Origin: a bacterium | Lineage (GTDB): Bacteria; Spirochaetota; UBA4802; UBA5550 | Length of the DNA: 16,395 bases | Direction: 5' to 3' | Assembly (NCBI GenBank): GCA_024224995.1 | Contig: JAAENB010000057.1 | Span: 1-16,395 of the forward strand | In this document: piece by piece, positions 1 through 8,033 of the stretch | Layout of the letters: each line of letters starts with the position of its first letter | Position numbering within the stretch: the stretch's first letter is position 1 | Notes under the pieces: generated by a model | What the model was told of the DNA's origin: nothing | Seen by the model: the letters and a program-made list of their open reading frames with translations, nothing else | Databases searched by the model: none | Position numbers and translations under genes: made by a program

Positions 1-165
1 GGGCGCAAGAGTTTTTGGAAAGGCCCTGTACCTTTGTGGGTTTTGAAACCTTTTTCCATCATCTTCTTCCCCCTCGGGGGGATAGGGGGGATGGTGCCCC
101 CTAAGGGGGAAAGGGGGCAAGCAAAAAGAGTTTCTTGAGAGAGAAAAGAGGAGGAATCCTTTCTA
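1..165. repeat. Intergenic repeat-rich leader upstream of the PaaX-like gene
   Basis: No gene is seen in these 165 bases. They carry pieces of a repeat family found elsewhere in the window. Bases 1-19 match 9954-9972. The stretch 26-80, with its poly-C/poly-G hairpin CCCCCTCGGGGGG, has a diverged copy at 8353-8407. The stretch 123-141 (AAAAAGAGTTTCTTGAGAG) is identical to 9849-9867. The last piece ends about 25 bases before the start codon of the next gene, so it lies in that gene's leader. No clear promoter could be assigned here. Confidence 0.6.
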
Positions 166-945
166 ATGAAAGAAAGTGAGCTTATATTTGGTCTTATGGC
201 AACTTTTGGCAAAGCGGAATATTCCATTGCCGATCTTAATCATCTTATTGCTCCGTTTAATATAAACGAAGCCTGTTTGCGTACCAATTTATCGCGGATG
301 TCCGCGAAAGGGATCATAAAAAAGCTAAAACAGGATGGAAAAAAGGTCTTTTATGGTTTTGACAGAAGCGGAGAGTCTATAAAATCAAATGTTGCCAGGG
401 GCTTTTATTCTTTAGGCTGGAGCTCATGGGATAACAGCTGGTGGGGGATACTTTTCTCTGTTCCCAATATTGAAAAATCGAAACGATACGATATCCGCAA
501 AAAACTTTCGGAATACCGGTTTGCTTCTCTTTATCCCGGATTCTGGATCAGGCCCTTAAATCCGGCAGAAAACCTGGAAACGTCTCTTGCCGATATTTTT
601 CACAATGATCATTGCAAGGCTATCAGGTTTTCTCATTTTGATGATATTTCTACAGCTGAGGTTTCTTCATTATGGAAATTGGATGATATCAACAAGCAAT
701 TTGAATATGGTCTCACTCTTATAGAAGAAAAACGAAGCAGAATGCACAATTTCAACCCGGAGCAGGCTCTGGTTGAAAAAATGATCGTTGGTGATACTAT
801 CGTCAATATTCTTTTTAGCGATCCCCTTCTCCCCGGTCAATTTTTACCCAATAACTGGAAAGGAGAACCATTAAAAAAAGAATTCTTTTCATGGAACAAG
901 GAAATAACCGAAATTTCACGGGCGTATTGGAGTAAGGTGATCTAA
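166..945 (+). CDS. PaaX-family transcriptional regulator
   Basis: This 259-residue protein has the architecture of the PaaX family, whose best-known member represses phenylacetate catabolism genes and responds to phenylacetyl-CoA. Residues 1-65 form a winged helix-turn-helix; the segment around 33-52 (NEACLRTNLSRMSAKGIIKK) matches the family recognition region. Residues 84-135, with GWSSWDNSWWG and a following PGFWIRP motif, fit the central Cas2-like domain, and the rest fits the PaaX C-terminal domain. An AGGAGG ribosome binding site lies 11 bases before the ATG, slightly far but the only good choice. No phenylacetate or other aromatic degradation gene is nearby, so the regulon is unknown. 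The length is normal for the family. Family assignment is fairly sure; the effector is not. Confidence 0.8.
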   Translation: MKESELIFGLMATFGKAEYSIADLNHLIAPFNINEACLRTNLSRMSAKGIIKKLKQDGKKVFYGFDRSGESIKSNVARGFYSLGWSSWDNSWWGILFSVPNIEKSKRYDIRKKLSEYRFASLYPGFWIRPLNPAENLETSLADIFHNDHCKAIRFSHFDDISTAEVSSLWKLDDINKQFEYGLTLIEEKRSRMHNFNPEQALVEKMIVGDTIVNILFSDPLLPGQFLPNNWKGEPLKKEFFSWNKEITEISRAYWSKVI

Positions 946-1011
946 AACCGCCTCAGCGGCAAAAAACTTTAAACTTTGAACTTTAAACTATCTTTTCTTA
1001 TGGAGGGAAAA

Positions 1012-1473
1012 ATGAAGGATAATAATTCTACACCGGGGGACCGGAATTTAATTGCCTATTGCGGACTCTATTGTGGAGACTGTTTTGGGTATAAAGGGGT
1101 CATTGCCGACCTGGCCCGTGACCTGAGAAAGGAGCTTCGAGCGGCAAAATTCGCGAGAACTGCCGAATTTATGGCTACTTTTCCGTTTTTTAAAGTCTTT
1201 AAAAATTACAATGAGGCATACGCGGTAATGGGACAGCTGGTAAAACTTCGCTGCAAAAAAGCCTGCAAAGGAGGCGGCGGGCCTCCCTTTTGTAAAATGA
1301 AGAAATGCTGTCAAAAGAAGGGTTTTGAAGGCTGCTGGGAATGTGATGGTTTCGAAACCTGCAAAAAACTCGATTTTTTAAAGCCGTCCCATGACGACGC
1401 GCATATTAAAAATCTCAAAAAACTGAGAAAACAGGGTGTTGATAAATTTCTCAAAGGGAAAAGGCACTGGTGA
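1012..1473 (+). CDS. DUF3795 cysteine-rich protein
   Basis: This protein of 153 residues begins with the DUF3795 signature CGLYCGDC (Cys17, Cys21, Cys24). Further cysteines at 81, 85, 94, 99, 100, 108, 111 and 117 make 11 in all, a pattern that suggests a zinc or iron-sulphur site. Family members are common in anaerobes and have no established function that I know of. I chose the ATG at 1012 and not the in-frame ATG at 976 because GGAGGG lies five bases upstream of it and because homology starts just after it. It follows the PaaX-like gene by 66 bases on the same strand and may be co-transcribed. The last 30 residues are lysine-rich. Confidence 0.8.
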   Translation: MKDNNSTPGDRNLIAYCGLYCGDCFGYKGVIADLARDLRKELRAAKFARTAEFMATFPFFKVFKNYNEAYAVMGQLVKLRCKKACKGGGGPPFCKMKKCCQKKGFEGCWECDGFETCKKLDFLKPSHDDAHIKNLKKLRKQGVDKFLKGKRHW

Positions 1474-1479
1474 TACTTC

Positions 1480-1508
1480 TTGACATAATTGTACCGGTCA
1501 TGCATTAT
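1480..1508 (+). promoter_or_regulatory. Sigma70-type promoter of the 5'-nucleotidase gene
   Basis: TTGACA at 1480-1485 and CATTAT at 1503-1508 are separated by exactly 17 bases, just after the DUF3795 stop codon and about 60 bases before the next start codon. The -35 box is perfect. This suggests that the nucleotidase gene is transcribed independently of the two genes before it. Confidence 0.55.
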
Positions 1509-1571
1509 TTGGAAAAACTAAAACCATAAAACCAGGGCCGGACAATTATCTCAGTCTCAGAGGAGAATATA

Positions 1572-3581
1572 ATGAAGTATTTTAAGCTTTTTACGAAACT
1601 GTTTATTACACTCTTTTTGATAAACACAGTAACAGGGGTTTCCGCTAAAACCTTTACCATCATTCATACGAATGATATGCATTCACATCTTTTAGGGTTC
1701 TCCCCTAATATCGACTACACTCCCAAAATAACCGGGAACGATAAAACCCTGGGCGGTTGGGCCAGAACAACTACCCTGATAAAAGATGTAAAAAAAAGAA
1801 GGAAAAACCCTGTACTGGTTCTTGATGCCGGTGATTTTCTCATGGGCTCCCTGTTTCATATGATATCCCGGGAAGAGGCTGCTGAGCTGCATCTCATGCA
1901 AAAAATGGGATATGACGCTGTTGCCCTTGGGAACCATGAATTTGACCTGAAACCCTCAAATCTCGCGAAAATACTTACAACAGCTCACAACAAAAAAGCT
2001 ATGCCCAATGTGCTGCTCTCAAATGCTATTTTTAGCAAAGAAAGCAAGAAAGATGACTCCCTGGAAGATGTTTTTAAGAAAAATATTCTTAAATCATATG
2101 TTGTGCTTGAACGTGAGGGGGTTCGAATTGGCATTTTTAGCGTTATCGGAAAAAGTGCCTCCGGAGTTGCCCCATATGCCAACCCGGTAAAATTCGAAGA
2201 TATTGCCGTTTCCGCGAAAAAAATGGTTAAACTTCTGCGGGAGCAGGAAAAAGCAGAGATGATAATCTGTCTTTCCCACAGCGGTCTCTGGGAACACAAG
2301 ATCCTTGCTAAAGATATGCTGCGCTTTACAGATGTTGACCGGCCTGAAAGAGATGAACTCTACGAAGATGAAGACCTTGCGAAAAAAGTAAACGGAATTG
2401 ATATCATAATAAGCGGTCATACCCATACAAAAGCTGAAAAACCGGTGATTATCAATGATACCATCATTGTTCAGTCAGGTTCATATAGCAAGTATGTGGG
2501 ACTTCTTGATTTTACCTTCATCAATAAAAAGGTTAAACTTAAAGAATATAAACTTGTTAATATTGATGACTCAATAAAAGGTGACCTTGAAATTATTGGG
2601 CTTACCAATTTATATGTCGACAAGGTAAATATAAATGTACTGAATCCTGTCGATTTCAGTTTTTTTCAGACCATCGCGAAAACAGATTTTGACCTTGTAA
2701 TAGAACAGGATGAGTCTAACCTGGGAAACCTTATTACCGATTCCATTCGATGGTCGGTCAACAAATATGACTCCGATCCGAAAGATCCCACCACAAGGGT
2801 TGATATTGCTGTTGAATCATACGGCCTTATCCGGGACTCTGTTCTAAAAGGAGAAACCGGAAAAATTGCCGTATGTGACCTTTTCAGGGCTTTACCCCTG
2901 GGGATCGGTGCCGATGATACCATGGGATATCCTATTGTTTCCTGTTATTTTACCGCGGAAGAAATAAAAAAATGTCTTGAGGTCATTACCACTGTCTACC
3001 CCTTAGAGGGTTCGGACTATTTTCTCCAGATATCCGGGGTTAAATTTACCTATAATCCAAACAGGGTTATGTTCGACAGGGTTACGGGTATCTGGCTTGG
3101 TGATGATAAAAAGGGATATACGGTTCTTGATTACTCCGGTTCAAATAAGAAACTTTACCGGGTTGCGGCAAATCTTTATAACACTACATTCCTGAAGGTT
3201 ATTGGCGACTTTACCATGGATATCCTGACGATTGTTCCCAAGGACAAAAACGGTAAACCAATAGAAGATCTGGACAATTTTCGTGTCGATATCGATAAAA
3301 ACAAAGAAGGAATCCAGGAATTAAAAGAATGGGTTGGAATGCTGGAATATGTTCAAAGTTTCCAGGATACGGACGGCGACGGAATCACCGACATTCCGGG
3401 AAAATATAAAGACAAGCTGGGACGTATTGTGAGCCAGCCGAGCTGGAGTCCTGTAGCGCTCCTCTCCGGCGGGAACTGGCTTACGTGGTCCGCGTTTTTT
3501 ATTATTGTTATTGTTTGCCCATTACTGCTTATTATGCTCTATAAATTAACCAGGCGTATTTTCAGGAAGATCAGGGGATAA
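1572..3581 (+). CDS. Exported 5'-nucleotidase-family metallophosphoesterase with C-terminal membrane anchor
   Basis: This 669-residue protein belongs to the UshA/5'-nucleotidase family, which uses two metal ions to hydrolyse nucleotides or related phosphoesters outside the cytoplasm. Residues 1-25 are a signal peptide (cleavage likely after VSA). The metallophosphoesterase motifs are all present: DMH at 35-37, GD at 87-88, GNHEFD at 120-125, the His of SHSG (236) and GHTH at 282-285. The 5'-nucleotidase C-terminal domain follows at about 365-575, with ESNLGNLITD at 381-390. Near the end come a DTDGDGITD calcium-binding-type loop (599-607), a transmembrane helix (about 637-657) and a basic tail (RRIFRKIRG), so the enzyme is probably held on the outer face of the inner membrane. 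AGAGGAGA precedes the ATG by five bases. Exact substrate cannot be read from sequence. Confidence 0.9.
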   Translation: MKYFKLFTKLFITLFLINTVTGVSAKTFTIIHTNDMHSHLLGFSPNIDYTPKITGNDKTLGGWARTTTLIKDVKKRRKNPVLVLDAGDFLMGSLFHMISREEAAELHLMQKMGYDAVALGNHEFDLKPSNLAKILTTAHNKKAMPNVLLSNAIFSKESKKDDSLEDVFKKNILKSYVVLEREGVRIGIFSVIGKSASGVAPYANPVKFEDIAVSAKKMVKLLREQEKAEMIICLSHSGLWEHKILAKDMLRFTDVDRPERDELYEDEDLAKKVNGIDIIISGHTHTKAEKPVIINDTIIVQSGSYSKYVGLLDFTFINKKVKLKEYKLVNIDDSIKGDLEIIGLTNLYVDKVNINVLNPVDFSFFQTIAKTDFDLVIEQDESNLGNLITDSIRWSVNKYDSDPKDPTTRVDIAVESYGLIRDSVLKGETGKIAVCDLFRALPLGIGADDTMGYPIVSCYFTAEEIKKCLEVITTVYPLEGSDYFLQISGVKFTYNPNRVMFDRVTGIWLGDDKKGYTVLDYSGSNKKLYRVAANLYNTTFLKVIGDFTMDILTIVPKDKNGKPIEDLDNFRVDIDKNKEGIQELKEWVGMLEYVQSFQDTDGDGITDIPGKYKDKLGRIVSQPSWSPVALLSGGNWLTWSAFFIIVIVCPLLLIMLYKLTRRIFRKIRG

Positions 3582-3610
3582 TTTTTCGCCGCCCGTTGGG
3601 CGGCAAAAAA
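3582..3610. terminator. Bidirectional rho-independent terminator
   Basis: A perfect seven-pair GC stem, GCCGCCC (3588-3594) and GGGCGGC (3598-3604), closes a GTT loop. It is flanked by TTTTT on the left and AAAAAA on the right, so it can end transcripts in both directions. It lies exactly between the stop codons of the convergent nucleotidase and HD-GYP genes. Confidence 0.9.
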
Positions 3611-3612
3611 TT

Positions 3613-4794
3613 TCAATGAATATACTCAAGCAGCATATCGCGCTGCCGCAATTTGGATTTTAGCGTAGTTATTAAATGAACATTGTTGATTATTTTTATG
3701 ATATGCCGGTTCGGGTCTCTTTGCAAGTCAACCTCTGCCGCGCTCTTGTAAAAAACAACCTCCATTCTATTGTTAACCTTTCTTAATTTACAAAAGACCA
3801 TAACCTGCGGTTTCAGGAAATCATTCCCTCCGTAATCCTTAACCAGGGCTATCTCCTCGGAATTTAGTTTACAAAAATCGCTCCGGGCGTAAAATGCCTG
3901 GGTATTATTAAGCATTGGTCCCAGTATATTAATGAAATTACTTACCATTTTATAATCAAACTGGTTATCAATAAGGTTTACCAGCATTTTTAAGGAATTG
4001 GCCGGTGAAACAGCCTCCCTGTATGGCCTTTTTGTAGTAAAGGCATCATAAATATCACAGGCTGCCACAAGTTTTGGCGCGGAAGGCAAATTCTGATAGG
4101 GAAGGCTATAATATCCCTGGTCATTAAATTTCTCATGATGAAATAACACTGTTTGCAATACAACAGGACTCAAATTTGTCAATTTTGACAATATTTCATA
4201 CCCAAGCTGCGGATGCCGTTTGATAATCTGCATTTCGGAAATATCGTATTTTCCCCGTTTATTCAGGAGCTGTTTGTCTATTTTCATCTCACCAATATCG
4301 ATTAAATACGCTCCAAGGGCGATATTCTTTATATCTTCCTGATCGTATTTTCCCAGTTTTTTCGCAAAAATTGCCGCGAGAATACCTACATTTACGGAAT
4401 GTTGATACAAATACTCCTCATAAGATCTCAATTTCTCCAAAAAATCTATTATTTTCACTTCAGAACGGTTCAAATCCATGACCATATCTTCAATAATAGT
4501 CTCAGCACTATGAAATGACTCTCTGCTTAGTTTCTGCGTGTGGGATATTTCATCCATGATATTTTTCGATACATTAATTGCCTTTTCCACCCGCTCCGGA
4601 GAAATATAGGCTTTCATATCGGCTTTATCATAATATACAATGGTTCCGTGGATTTTCTTAATTTCTTCAATTTTTTCGGGTGTTAAAAGCACCCGGCCTT
4701 CTACAATTTTAACACCTTCTTCGGTATAAAGGGGATAAACCAGGGTCTTGTTAGAATTAAGATATTCAAGATCGACTTTTATTCTTGTCTCCAT
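3613..4794 (-). CDS. HD-GYP domain protein with a degenerate active site
   Basis: This 393-residue cytoplasmic protein has an HD-GYP domain at about 120-300. Such domains normally hydrolyse cyclic di-GMP. Numbering here is from the upstream ATG at 4803; subtract three for the chosen start. Metal-ligand positions His135, His197, His222, His223 and Asp250 are kept, as is DAFTTKRPYREA. The HD pair itself reads Ile168-Asp169 (codons ATC GAT), and the GYP motif reads GYY (230-232). The protein may therefore be an inactive enzyme or a c-di-GMP sensor. The first 120 residues resemble the N-terminal region often found before HD-GYP domains, and about 70 residues after the domain are unassigned. The ATG at 4794 is preferred because AAGGA lies nine bases before it, whereas it abuts the ATG at 4803. 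The 132 bases between this gene and the next gene upstream (4795-4926) hold no gene and no convincing promoter. Confidence 0.85.
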   Translation of the reverse strand: METRIKVDLEYLNSNKTLVYPLYTEEGVKIVEGRVLLTPEKIEEIKKIHGTIVYYDKADMKAYISPERVEKAINVSKNIMDEISHTQKLSRESFHSAETIIEDMVMDLNRSEVKIIDFLEKLRSYEEYLYQHSVNVGILAAIFAKKLGKYDQEDIKNIALGAYLIDIGEMKIDKQLLNKRGKYDISEMQIIKRHPQLGYEILSKLTNLSPVVLQTVLFHHEKFNDQGYYSLPYQNLPSAPKLVAACDIYDAFTTKRPYREAVSPANSLKMLVNLIDNQFDYKMVSNFINILGPMLNNTQAFYARSDFCKLNSEEIALVKDYGGNDFLKPQVMVFCKLRKVNNRMEVVFYKSAAEVDLQRDPNRHIIKIINNVHLITTLKSKLRQRDMLLEYIH

Positions 4795-4926
4795 CAAGCT
4801 CATTCCTTTTCAGACATAGTTTTTATTCAAAACTCCCTGCTGATACATATAACATATATTAATTCAGGGCAAGGTCCAAATAAAATACACAATATTTTTA
4901 TATATCAACTATTCAAAAGTATAGCG

Positions 4927-6129
4927 CTAAATACTTGCTTTCTCCTGTTTCTTCCATTCAACAACGGTCGCCATTGCCAGAACAATTGCGTCTCCCACCA
5001 GGGGCGCTGTGGCATACCGTCTTTTCCCGCCGCTCTGTATCGTAAACCCGGCTATTTCCGAGGTTAATAAAAAACTGTCGAGAAGTTCCGTATCTTTTGT
5101 AAACCGGGCTCCCGCGATACTAAAGCCCGTTCCCGAAGGTGAAAGCCCAAATATTAAGGGGCCCGAGTCTACATCTCCCCAGGAGTGTTTATTCCCGGGC
5201 CATTCCCTGACCCCGGTTACTCCGGGACAAAGCCGCTTTACCAGGTGTTTCTTAACCAGGGCAAATTCCCGCGAAGCAAAATCTTTATCAGCATAAAAAA
5301 GGAAAAAACAAGCCCAGCCGGAGCCGCTTCCCCTGCTTCCCTGCGTTATCTTCCCTTCCATTGAAAGCCGGAACGCAAGGAGTCCTGTTTCCGGGTCCCG
5401 GTGGTTTTTATCCGCGTATTCAAGCCATTGGGCCACTGCACTGTTTCGGCCTGTTTTATACAGGCGCTCGTGTAGAGCCAGGGATGCCACTACCACGGTA
5501 TTATCCATAACATAGATCTCTCCGGGATAGGTTTCCGCGTTGAAAAAAGATTTTGCCGTTATCCTTCGGGCAAGGGAGCTTGTAATGGAATCAAAAAGCT
5601 CTTTATACTCAGGGTCATCTCCACCCAGGTAATGATACGCTGCCAGCATCATATTCAGGTGTGCCAGGTATCCAATATGGCCGTTGGGCCCATCCAGGCT
5701 TTCCAGGGGATCTTCATGCCACAGGTCTTTATCGAACTGGCGAAACTCCGGTTTCACAAACCGGTTTATTAGAATGTTTATTACTTTAAGTGATTCTTTC
5801 CTGGTTTCGGGATATATAAAGGCAAGGTTGGCCAGGGCTATTGATGTCATGGAAAAAGTTCCAACTGCCCATTCTCCTTGAAACTGAGAACCAAGCCCCA
5901 GGGGCATATCATCCAGTCCCATTGTATTGGAATAGACGCGATCTATAAGATACGCCCTGCGCGCGAGAAAATCATTTTTAGCAAGGTTATCGATCTGCTC
6001 ATCTCCCCGTACCCGGAAAATGCAGACCCAGATAATTTTAATAATAACCAGGGCTATGATTATCAGCAAAATGCCTTGAACTATCCTTTTTAAAACACGT
6101 CCACAAGATTTAAGAAAAGGTTTTGACAT
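4927..6129 (-). CDS. Membrane-anchored alpha/alpha-barrel protein, linalool dehydratase/isomerase-like
   Basis: This 400-residue protein starts with a basic stretch and one transmembrane helix (about 18-38), leaving the bulk outside the cytoplasm. The rest is helical and rich in the short motifs of (alpha/alpha)6-barrel proteins: GPNGHIGYLAHLN (147-159), ETYPGEIYVMDN (199-210), RGSGSGWA (266-273), REWPG (308-312) and GDVDSGPLIFGL (318-329). I recall similar motifs in proteins annotated with a linalool dehydratase/isomerase domain, but most of those are uncharacterised, and terpene chemistry is not implied. The ATG at 6129 is chosen over a GTG at 6141 because GGAG lies six bases before it. It follows the DUF488 partner gene by 31 bases, so it may be co-transcribed, but it is clearly more GC-rich than that pair. 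Confidence 0.6.
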   Translation of the reverse strand: MSKPFLKSCGRVLKRIVQGILLIIIALVIIKIIWVCIFRVRGDEQIDNLAKNDFLARRAYLIDRVYSNTMGLDDMPLGLGSQFQGEWAVGTFSMTSIALANLAFIYPETRKESLKVINILINRFVKPEFRQFDKDLWHEDPLESLDGPNGHIGYLAHLNMMLAAYHYLGGDDPEYKELFDSITSSLARRITAKSFFNAETYPGEIYVMDNTVVVASLALHERLYKTGRNSAVAQWLEYADKNHRDPETGLLAFRLSMEGKITQGSRGSGSGWACFFLFYADKDFASREFALVKKHLVKRLCPGVTGVREWPGNKHSWGDVDSGPLIFGLSPSGTGFSIAGARFTKDTELLDSFLLTSEIAGFTIQSGGKRRYATAPLVGDAIVLAMATVVEWKKQEKASI

Positions 6130-6160
6130 CGTATACTCCACAGAAAATATAACTCCAATT

Positions 6161-6982
6161 CTACCAGGGGAAACTTAATTGAGGTTCGTCATTTTGTTGA
6201 CCATATGGAGGATAAAAGACTCCAATTATAATAAACGGATTCTTAGCCATAAAATGGTATTGTCTGGTTGTGCCTAGAAAAAAATAAAGATCTTTTGTTT
6301 TTGCAAAATTATCAAAGTATTTCTTTTTTACATCCTCACAAGCCAGTTTTTCAGATCCTTTACCTCTTAAACAATTCCAATACAATTGACCTATTTCCCA
6401 GTCTTCAATCATTAATTTGATAGTTTTTCCATAGATATCTTCAAATACATATGAAAATTTGTAGGGTAATTTGTTAACGACTTTAAATGGGTTTTCATAT
6501 TTTTTAAATAAATCAAGTTGATCAAGAGCTTCAACTTTCTTTTTATCCCACTCCCTTGCAGTTGTTTCTACAACAAAATCAATTTTTTTTTTTGGTTTAA
6601 AAGTAGCTAACGAGGTACAAATATTTTTATCTTTTGCTTCTAAAATAAGTTTATTCATATCATCATAAACTTTATGAAGGACATATTTTTTTCGTATTTC
6701 CCAGCCACCCTTTTTCGGATCAATGAAATCGCAAGGTGTCATCGTTTCATAGTCTTTTACATAATAGCTTTCCGGTCTCGGATCCTTGAGATTTCGTTCA
6801 ATATCCAGCTCCAACCACTCATATTTTCGATACCGCCTTTCATATTCGAGTTTCCTGAATGGTACCGGGTAAACCCTTATCCATGAAAGATCTTCTCTAA
6901 ATCCGGCAGTACAGACCAATTCACCATACTTATCTGACAGGGTAGGGTATGTTTTTACGGTTATTAATACTTTTGTTCGCAT
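6161..6982 (-). CDS. Uncharacterised partner protein of the DUF488 gene
   Basis: This 273-residue soluble protein has no signal peptide or membrane helix and no catalytic motif that I can name. It opens with VLITVKTYPTLSDKYGELVC and continues with an aromatic and charged region (WIRVYPVPFRKLEYERRY, then YEWLELDIERN). I recall such openings in conserved hypothetical proteins encoded beside DUF488 genes. A tryptophan- and lysine-rich middle is followed by a C-terminal part with LYFFLGTTRQYHFMAKNPF. Its start codon is only three bases after the stop codon of the DUF488 gene, so translation is probably coupled. Base composition is markedly AT-rich, as in the DUF488 gene and unlike the flanking genes. 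I do not know its function; a nucleic-acid-related or toxin-like role is only a guess. Confidence 0.75.
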   Translation of the reverse strand: MRTKVLITVKTYPTLSDKYGELVCTAGFREDLSWIRVYPVPFRKLEYERRYRKYEWLELDIERNLKDPRPESYYVKDYETMTPCDFIDPKKGGWEIRKKYVLHKVYDDMNKLILEAKDKNICTSLATFKPKKKIDFVVETTAREWDKKKVEALDQLDLFKKYENPFKVVNKLPYKFSYVFEDIYGKTIKLMIEDWEIGQLYWNCLRGKGSEKLACEDVKKKYFDNFAKTKDLYFFLGTTRQYHFMAKNPFIIIGVFYPPYGQQNDEPQLSFPW

Positions 6983-6985
6983 TTT

Positions 6986-7858
6986 TCACAAATTTATTAT
7001 TTTATAGTTCATATTCTTTCTTTCGGATAATATTTTTGCTAACACATACCTGTGGCATTTATTATAATCAAACTCAAAACAAGTTAATGCCACGCGTTTT
7101 TTTGTCTGAACTACCTCGTTTAATGATTCAACATGCGAGATTTTTTTATTATAAATTTCAGTGTAATATTCCGCAAATAGTTTTTCGTAATCCAATATCC
7201 CATTGATGGGTTTTCGTTTATCAGATTCGATGCCAAGCTGCGGCACATGAAGATATTCAATTCCAAGCTTTTCAATAACGCTTTTTAATTGATTTTTTGA
7301 AAATCCGTACTTCATGCTTCTTGCGTTTTTTCTGACATCACAGAGTAAATTAATATTATTCGCAACCAGGCAATTAACATATTCATCTATTGACCGGCTT
7401 TCGTAACCAAGAGTAAACAATCCGGGAGAACTATGATCGCATCGAACCTGCTGTAAATCGTCCTCAGTTAAATACTTATACGCTAATTCACTATTAATTG
7501 CATAGTAGGGATACTTTGTATAAATATATTCAATTAATGTTGATCCTTTCATGGAACCAAACTTTTCTCTTAAACGGTATAAAGATTGTTGATCTTTACC
7601 GGTAAGTTGTGAAAAATAATCAACAGAATCGTTTATTACCCAGGAATCATTGTTAACCAAAATATTATATTTAGTTAATGTACGCTTATCGGCATATGAC
7701 TGAAACGAAAAACAGCCATATTTATAAGGTACAAAATGATAATACTTTTTATCTGACATTTCATTAAGCAAAAACAAATACTTTTGAAAGTCAATACTTC
7801 TTAGCGTTCCGCCAAAATGCTGCAAAAGAGCTAATAATATTTTTCTTCGGTAATACAT
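6986..7858 (-). CDS. DUF488 protein with an additional N-terminal helical domain
   Basis: This 290-residue protein has two parts. Residues about 147-290 are a DUF488 domain: FTLGYESRSIDEYVNCL, then LLCDVRKNARSMKYGFSK (171-188), HVPQLG (204-209) and the C-terminal ALTCFEFDYNKCHR (Cys260, Cys268, His269, Arg270). The conserved cysteines, Asp174 and Arg residues suggest a catalytic or binding site, but no reaction is established. Residues 1-135 contain FQKYLFLLNEM and FVPYKYGCFSFQ; these recall the SocA/Panacea (DUF4065) type of domain, some of which act as antitoxins, though I cannot prove that relation. The ATG at 7858 is chosen because GAGGGA precedes it and the promoter overlaps the alternative TTG at 7897. 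Together with the downstream partner it forms a two-gene unit. Confidence 0.8.
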   Translation of the reverse strand: MYYRRKILLALLQHFGGTLRSIDFQKYLFLLNEMSDKKYYHFVPYKYGCFSFQSYADKRTLTKYNILVNNDSWVINDSVDYFSQLTGKDQQSLYRLREKFGSMKGSTLIEYIYTKYPYYAINSELAYKYLTEDDLQQVRCDHSSPGLFTLGYESRSIDEYVNCLVANNINLLCDVRKNARSMKYGFSKNQLKSVIEKLGIEYLHVPQLGIESDKRKPINGILDYEKLFAEYYTEIYNKKISHVESLNEVVQTKKRVALTCFEFDYNKCHRYVLAKILSERKNMNYKIINL

Positions 7859-7880
7859 TATAAAACTTCCCTCTAATTCA

Positions 7881-7908
7881 AATGTAACCAGGGACAAGAA
7901 AATGTCAA
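7881..7908 (-). promoter_or_regulatory. Promoter of the DUF488/partner operon
   Basis: On the minus strand, TTGACA (7908-7903) and TACATT (7886-7881) are 16 bases apart, directly upstream of the DUF488 start codon. The predicted leader is only about 15 bases, which rules out the upstream TTG as a start. Confidence 0.6.
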
Positions 7909-7967
7909 TTAATTTAGCTTTTAAATTACATAATTCTCAAAAAAGATATCCAAAACAATAAAAAACA

Positions 7968-7996
7968 TTGACGATTGAGATATATTTTTGTATCTT
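7968..7996 (+). promoter_or_regulatory. Divergent promoter facing the micro-ORF
   Basis: TTGACG at 7968-7973 and TATCTT at 7991-7996 are 17 bases apart. A closer match to the -10 consensus, TATAAT at 8001-8006, is too far from this -35 box (27 bases) to pair with it. The element is divergent from the DUF488 operon promoter about 60 bases away and would transcribe the micro-ORF at 8034. Confidence 0.4.
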
Positions 7997-8033
7997 GTAT
8001 TATAATATCAATCCTATATACGGAGGTTCTGCG

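Noticed and set aside
1..150. CRISPR-like or tandem repeat structure in the poly-C/poly-G stretches
   Set aside because: There is no regular spacing or unit of constant length; the stretches are low-complexity parts of a dispersed repeat.
948..960. Small hairpin CCGC-CTCA-GCGG after the PaaX-like gene as a terminator
   Set aside because: The stem has only four pairs and is followed by A and not T on the coding strand.
976..1011. Upstream in-frame ATG of the DUF3795 gene as start
   Set aside because: No ribosome binding site precedes it, while GGAGGG lies five bases before the ATG at 1012.
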